Assembly: GCA_044506885.1 (NCBI GenBank) | Contig: JBIQKC010000001.1 | Coordinates: 97,671 to 161,670, forward strand | DNA length: 64,000 bases | Direction of reading: 5' to 3' | Source: Croceibacterium_A sp044506885 | GTDB lineage: Bacteria > Pseudomonadota > Alphaproteobacteria > Sphingomonadales > Sphingomonadaceae | Part shown: piece by piece, positions 61,797 through 64,000 of the stretch | Layout of the letters: each line of letters begins with the position of its first letter | Numbering within the stretch: the stretch's first letter is position 1 | Position numbers and translations under genes: made by a program | Notes under the pieces: generated by a model | The model's database searches: none | What the model was told of the DNA's origin: nothing | The model's input: the letters and a program-made list of their open reading frames with translations, nothing else

Positions 61797-63194
61797 TCAG
61801 GAAATCACCCCGAACAGGTCGTGCGCGTCGGCGTCCTCGACCGCGACCTGCACGATAGCGCCGGGCCGCAGCGTGGCGGGGACGTTGCGCAGGTAGACCG
61901 CGCCGTCGATCTCGGGCGCGTCGGCCTGGCTGCGGCCGGTGGCGCCGATGTCGCCGTCCTCGTCCGCTTCGCCGACCTCGTCGACGATGACCGGGATCGT
62001 GCGGCCGACCTTGGCCTGTAGCTTGGCGGCGCTGATCCGCTCGGTCACTTCCATGATCCGGGCGTAGCGTTCTTCCTTCACCGCTTCCGGCACCGGATCG
62101 GGCAGGGCGTTGGCCGCCGCGCCTTCGACCGGTTCGAAGCGGAACGCGCCGACGCGGTCCAGTTGCGCTTCCTCCAGCCAGTCGAGCAGGTAGCGGAAAT
62201 CGTCCTCGGTCTCGCCGGGGAAGCCGACCACGAAGCTGGAGCGGATGGCGATGTCCGGCGCGATCGCGCGCCAGCTCTTCAGCCGTTCGAGCACCCTGGC
62301 CTCGTTCGCCGGGCGCTTCATCGCGCGCAGAACCGCCGGGCTGGCGTGCTGGAAGGGAATGTCGAGGTAAGGCGTCAGCAGCCCTTCGGCCATCAGCGGG
62401 ATCACCGCATCGACGTGGGGGTAGGGGTAGACGTAGTGGAGGCGCACCCACGGGGCATGGCCTTCCGCGGTGCGGAGCTGGCCCAGCTCGCGGGCGAGAT
62501 CGGTCATGTGGGCGCGGACCGGGCTTCCCTTCCACATCCGCTCCTCGTGCCGGGTGTCGACGCCATAGGCAGACGTGTCCTGGCTGATGACCAGCAGTTC
62601 CTTCGTGCCCGCCGCGACCAGCTTTTCCGCTTCGCGCAGCACTGCGTCCACGCGCCGGCTGGCGAGCTTCCCGCGCAGGCGCGGGATGATGCAGAAGGCG
62701 CAGGAGTGGTTGCAGCCCTCCGAAATCTTCAGGTAGCCGTAGTGGCGCGGGGTGAGCTTGACGCCGCCCATGTCGTCCAGCGCCTGCGGGATCAGGTCGA
62801 CGAACGGCCCCTGCGCGGGCGGCGCGGCCTCATGCACCGCCTCCACCACCTGTTCGTACTGGTGCGCGCCGGTGACCGCGAGAACTTGCGGGAAGCGGGC
62901 GCGGATAATGTCCGCCTCCTCCCCCATGCAGCCGGTGACGATCACCCGGCCGTTCTCGGCAATGGCCTCGCCGATCGCTTCGAGGCTTTCCTCCTTGGCC
63001 GAATCGAGGAAGCCGCAGGTGTTGACCAGCACCACGTCCGCGCCGGCATAGTCGGGGCTCATCGCATAGCCGTCGGCGCGCAGGCGCGTCAGGATGCGCT
63101 CGGAATCGACCAGCGCCTTGGGGCAGCCGAGCGAAACCATGCCTACTTTCTTCGCCTCCGGGATGGAGCGAGCTTCGGGCGATGCGGTTGTCAC
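61797..63194 (-). CDS. rimO: Ribosomal protein S12 methylthiotransferase
   Basis: Radical-SAM enzyme that methylthiolates an Asp of ribosomal protein S12. The 465-residue protein has the N-terminal UPF0004 domain with cluster cysteines (VSLGCPKALVDSE, VNTCGFLDSAKEE, VTGCMGE), the radical-SAM motif EGCNHSCAFCIIP and a C-terminal TRAM domain. The start is GTG at 63194; ribosome site weak. It converges with the TPR protein gene 7 bp away. Confidence 0.95.
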   Translation of the reverse strand: MTTASPEARSIPEAKKVGMVSLGCPKALVDSERILTRLRADGYAMSPDYAGADVVLVNTCGFLDSAKEESLEAIGEAIAENGRVIVTGCMGEEADIIRARFPQVLAVTGAHQYEQVVEAVHEAAPPAQGPFVDLIPQALDDMGGVKLTPRHYGYLKISEGCNHSCAFCIIPRLRGKLASRRVDAVLREAEKLVAAGTKELLVISQDTSAYGVDTRHEERMWKGSPVRAHMTDLARELGQLRTAEGHAPWVRLHYVYPYPHVDAVIPLMAEGLLTPYLDIPFQHASPAVLRAMKRPANEARVLERLKSWRAIAPDIAIRSSFVVGFPGETEDDFRYLLDWLEEAQLDRVGAFRFEPVEGAAANALPDPVPEAVKEERYARIMEVTERISAAKLQAKVGRTIPVIVDEVGEADEDGDIGATGRSQADAPEIDGAVYLRNVPATLRPGAIVQVAVEDADAHDLFGVIS

Positions 63195-63262
63195 GATGCG
63201 CGCGCCCCTACACCGGAACTGCGCGTTGCGCTAGCATCGGCGACGAAACGACGGAGGCTGGC

Positions 63263-63661
63263 ATGGGCGACAAAAATTACCTGGCGGTGCTGTTCGGGGC
63301 AGCGGCGTTCTTCGCGGTCGGCGCGGCGTGGTACACGGTGCTGTTCGGCAAGGCGTGGCAGCGCGCCGCGGGCCTCGGCGACGAGCAGCTCGCGGGCGCG
63401 AACATGGGGCTGATCTTCGGCCTGTGCTTCGTGCTGGAGCTGGTGGTCGCATGGATGCTCGGGCACCAGTTCGCTCGCACTTCGCCTTCCCCGCGCGCTA
63501 TGATGATGATCGCGATCGGCTTCGGCGCCGGGCTGATGACGCCCGCGATCGGCATCAGCTACCTGTTCCTGCGGAAGCCGCTGAAGCTGTTCCTGATCGA
63601 CGCCGGGCATTTCATCGTCGGCATGGCGGCGATGGGCGCGGTGTTCGTGGCGCTGCGATAG
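63263..63661 (+). CDS. DUF1761 family membrane protein
   Basis: A 132-residue inner-membrane protein with four helices: YLAVLFGAAAFFAVGAAWYTVLFGKAW at the start matches DUF1761, and LDAGHFIVGMAAMGAVF-like segment closes it. ATG 63263 has GGAGG upstream. Function unknown. Confidence 0.82.
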   Translation: MGDKNYLAVLFGAAAFFAVGAAWYTVLFGKAWQRAAGLGDEQLAGANMGLIFGLCFVLELVVAWMLGHQFARTSPSPRAMMMIAIGFGAGLMTPAIGISYLFLRKPLKLFLIDAGHFIVGMAAMGAVFVALR

Positions 63662-63710
63662 GGACGCCCGATGCTCCCCGGAACGGGGAGGATGTGGCGT
63701 GGGCATTTTT

Positions 63711-63863
63711 TGGCGCTCACGGAGGCACGGGGGCACGGAGGGGTCGTGTTCGGGGCGGAGCCCCTTTGCCTTCCGATGGCGCCGCTGACCGGAAGGCCGG
63801 AGAGCGAAGGCGGCTGCGCCGCAAGCGCGACATCTCCGTGCCCCTGTGCCTCTGTGAGCGCCA
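63711..63863. repeat. Inverted-repeat element with 30-bp arms
   Basis: Positions 63711-63740 and 63834-63863 are inverted copies matching at 28 of 30 bases, with CACGGAGGCACGGGGGCACG in the left arm. The 93-bp centre contains further GC-rich hairpins. It encodes nothing. It fills most of the 339-bp gene-free end of the window (63662-64000), in which I see no gene with confidence. Confidence 0.7.
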
Positions 63864-64000
63864 ATCGCAGGGCGTGCGGGATTATCCGGCGGCGAGGCCG
63901 GACTGTTGAGCCTTGATGCGCGGACGGTGGGGCCGGCGCTTGCCGGGGCGTCACAGGATTGCCTGCGCACGATCTTTGCGAACGGCGGGAGGGGCCTGCG

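Noticed and set aside
63906..64000. Possible partial gene at the right edge (frame open from a TTG at 63906)
   Set aside because: Only about 31 codons, no clear ribosome site and no recognisable motif; cannot be told from chance in GC-rich DNA.

Overview
This window is a GC-rich, gene-dense chromosomal segment of an alphaproteobacterium, most likely a sphingomonad (Sphingomonadales, Erythrobacteraceae/Novosphingobium-like). That is inferred from the gene set: a PhyR-type general stress regulator with EcfG-like promoters, a zwf-edd-glk-eda Entner-Doudoroff operon, class I PHA synthase with phasin, an RcdA-like DUF1465 protein, many TonB receptors with PepSY reductases, and sphingomonad-style intergenic palindromes. 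I saw no rRNA, tRNA, CRISPR array, prophage or complete insertion sequence.

Layout. 0-12 kb: MFS transporter, alanine/LL-DAP-type aminotransferase, divergent phaC and phasin, clpS, lptF-lptG, a small lipoprotein, a fatty acid desaturase and a GNAT-like protein. 11.6-13.6 kb: general stress response block, with a single-domain response regulator and phyR, each behind a GGAAC-N17-GTT-type promoter; phyR carries a +1 frameshift near its end; a ModE-like regulator follows. 13.6-22.5 kb: accessory catabolic block. The minus strand holds a VOC protein, two tandem MFS paralogs, a dihydroxyacetophenone-dioxygenase-like cupin, an SDR and two zinc alcohol dehydrogenases. The plus strand holds a class II aldolase, a zinc ribbon and an orphan [2Fe-2S] subunit. 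Between them lie a REP-like repeat and a MITE-like element.

22.5-42.7 kb: mostly housekeeping genes: arsC-like, phospholipid methyltransferase-like, lipB, CitE-like lyase, EamA transporter, nadA, DUF4230, RcdA-like, two divergent YdcH-type genes, ptsP, RodZ-like, cpoB-tilS, L,D-transpeptidase, then eda-glk-edd-zwf (read leftwards) and a transglutaminase-like gene. 42.8-55.7 kb: iron/siderophore island with three TonB-dependent receptors, four PepSY membrane proteins and a small membrane protein that looks like a DUF3325-DUF3649 fusion; a Fur-box-like palindrome lies between two divergent receptors. 55.7-64 kb: NTP/NDP-exchanger-like MFS protein, Tat-lipoprotein aldo/keto reductase, a 1220-residue DUF3857-transglutaminase-TPR protein, rimO, a DUF1761 protein and a terminal inverted-repeat element.

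How the parts connect. The most interesting link is regulatory. A TGC-N3-GCA motif (TTGTGCAGTGCAGCA) overlaps the -10 of the phasin promoter, and a 14/15 match lies upstream of zwf. This suggests one PhaR-like regulator ties carbon storage to sugar catabolism. No phaR gene is present in the window.
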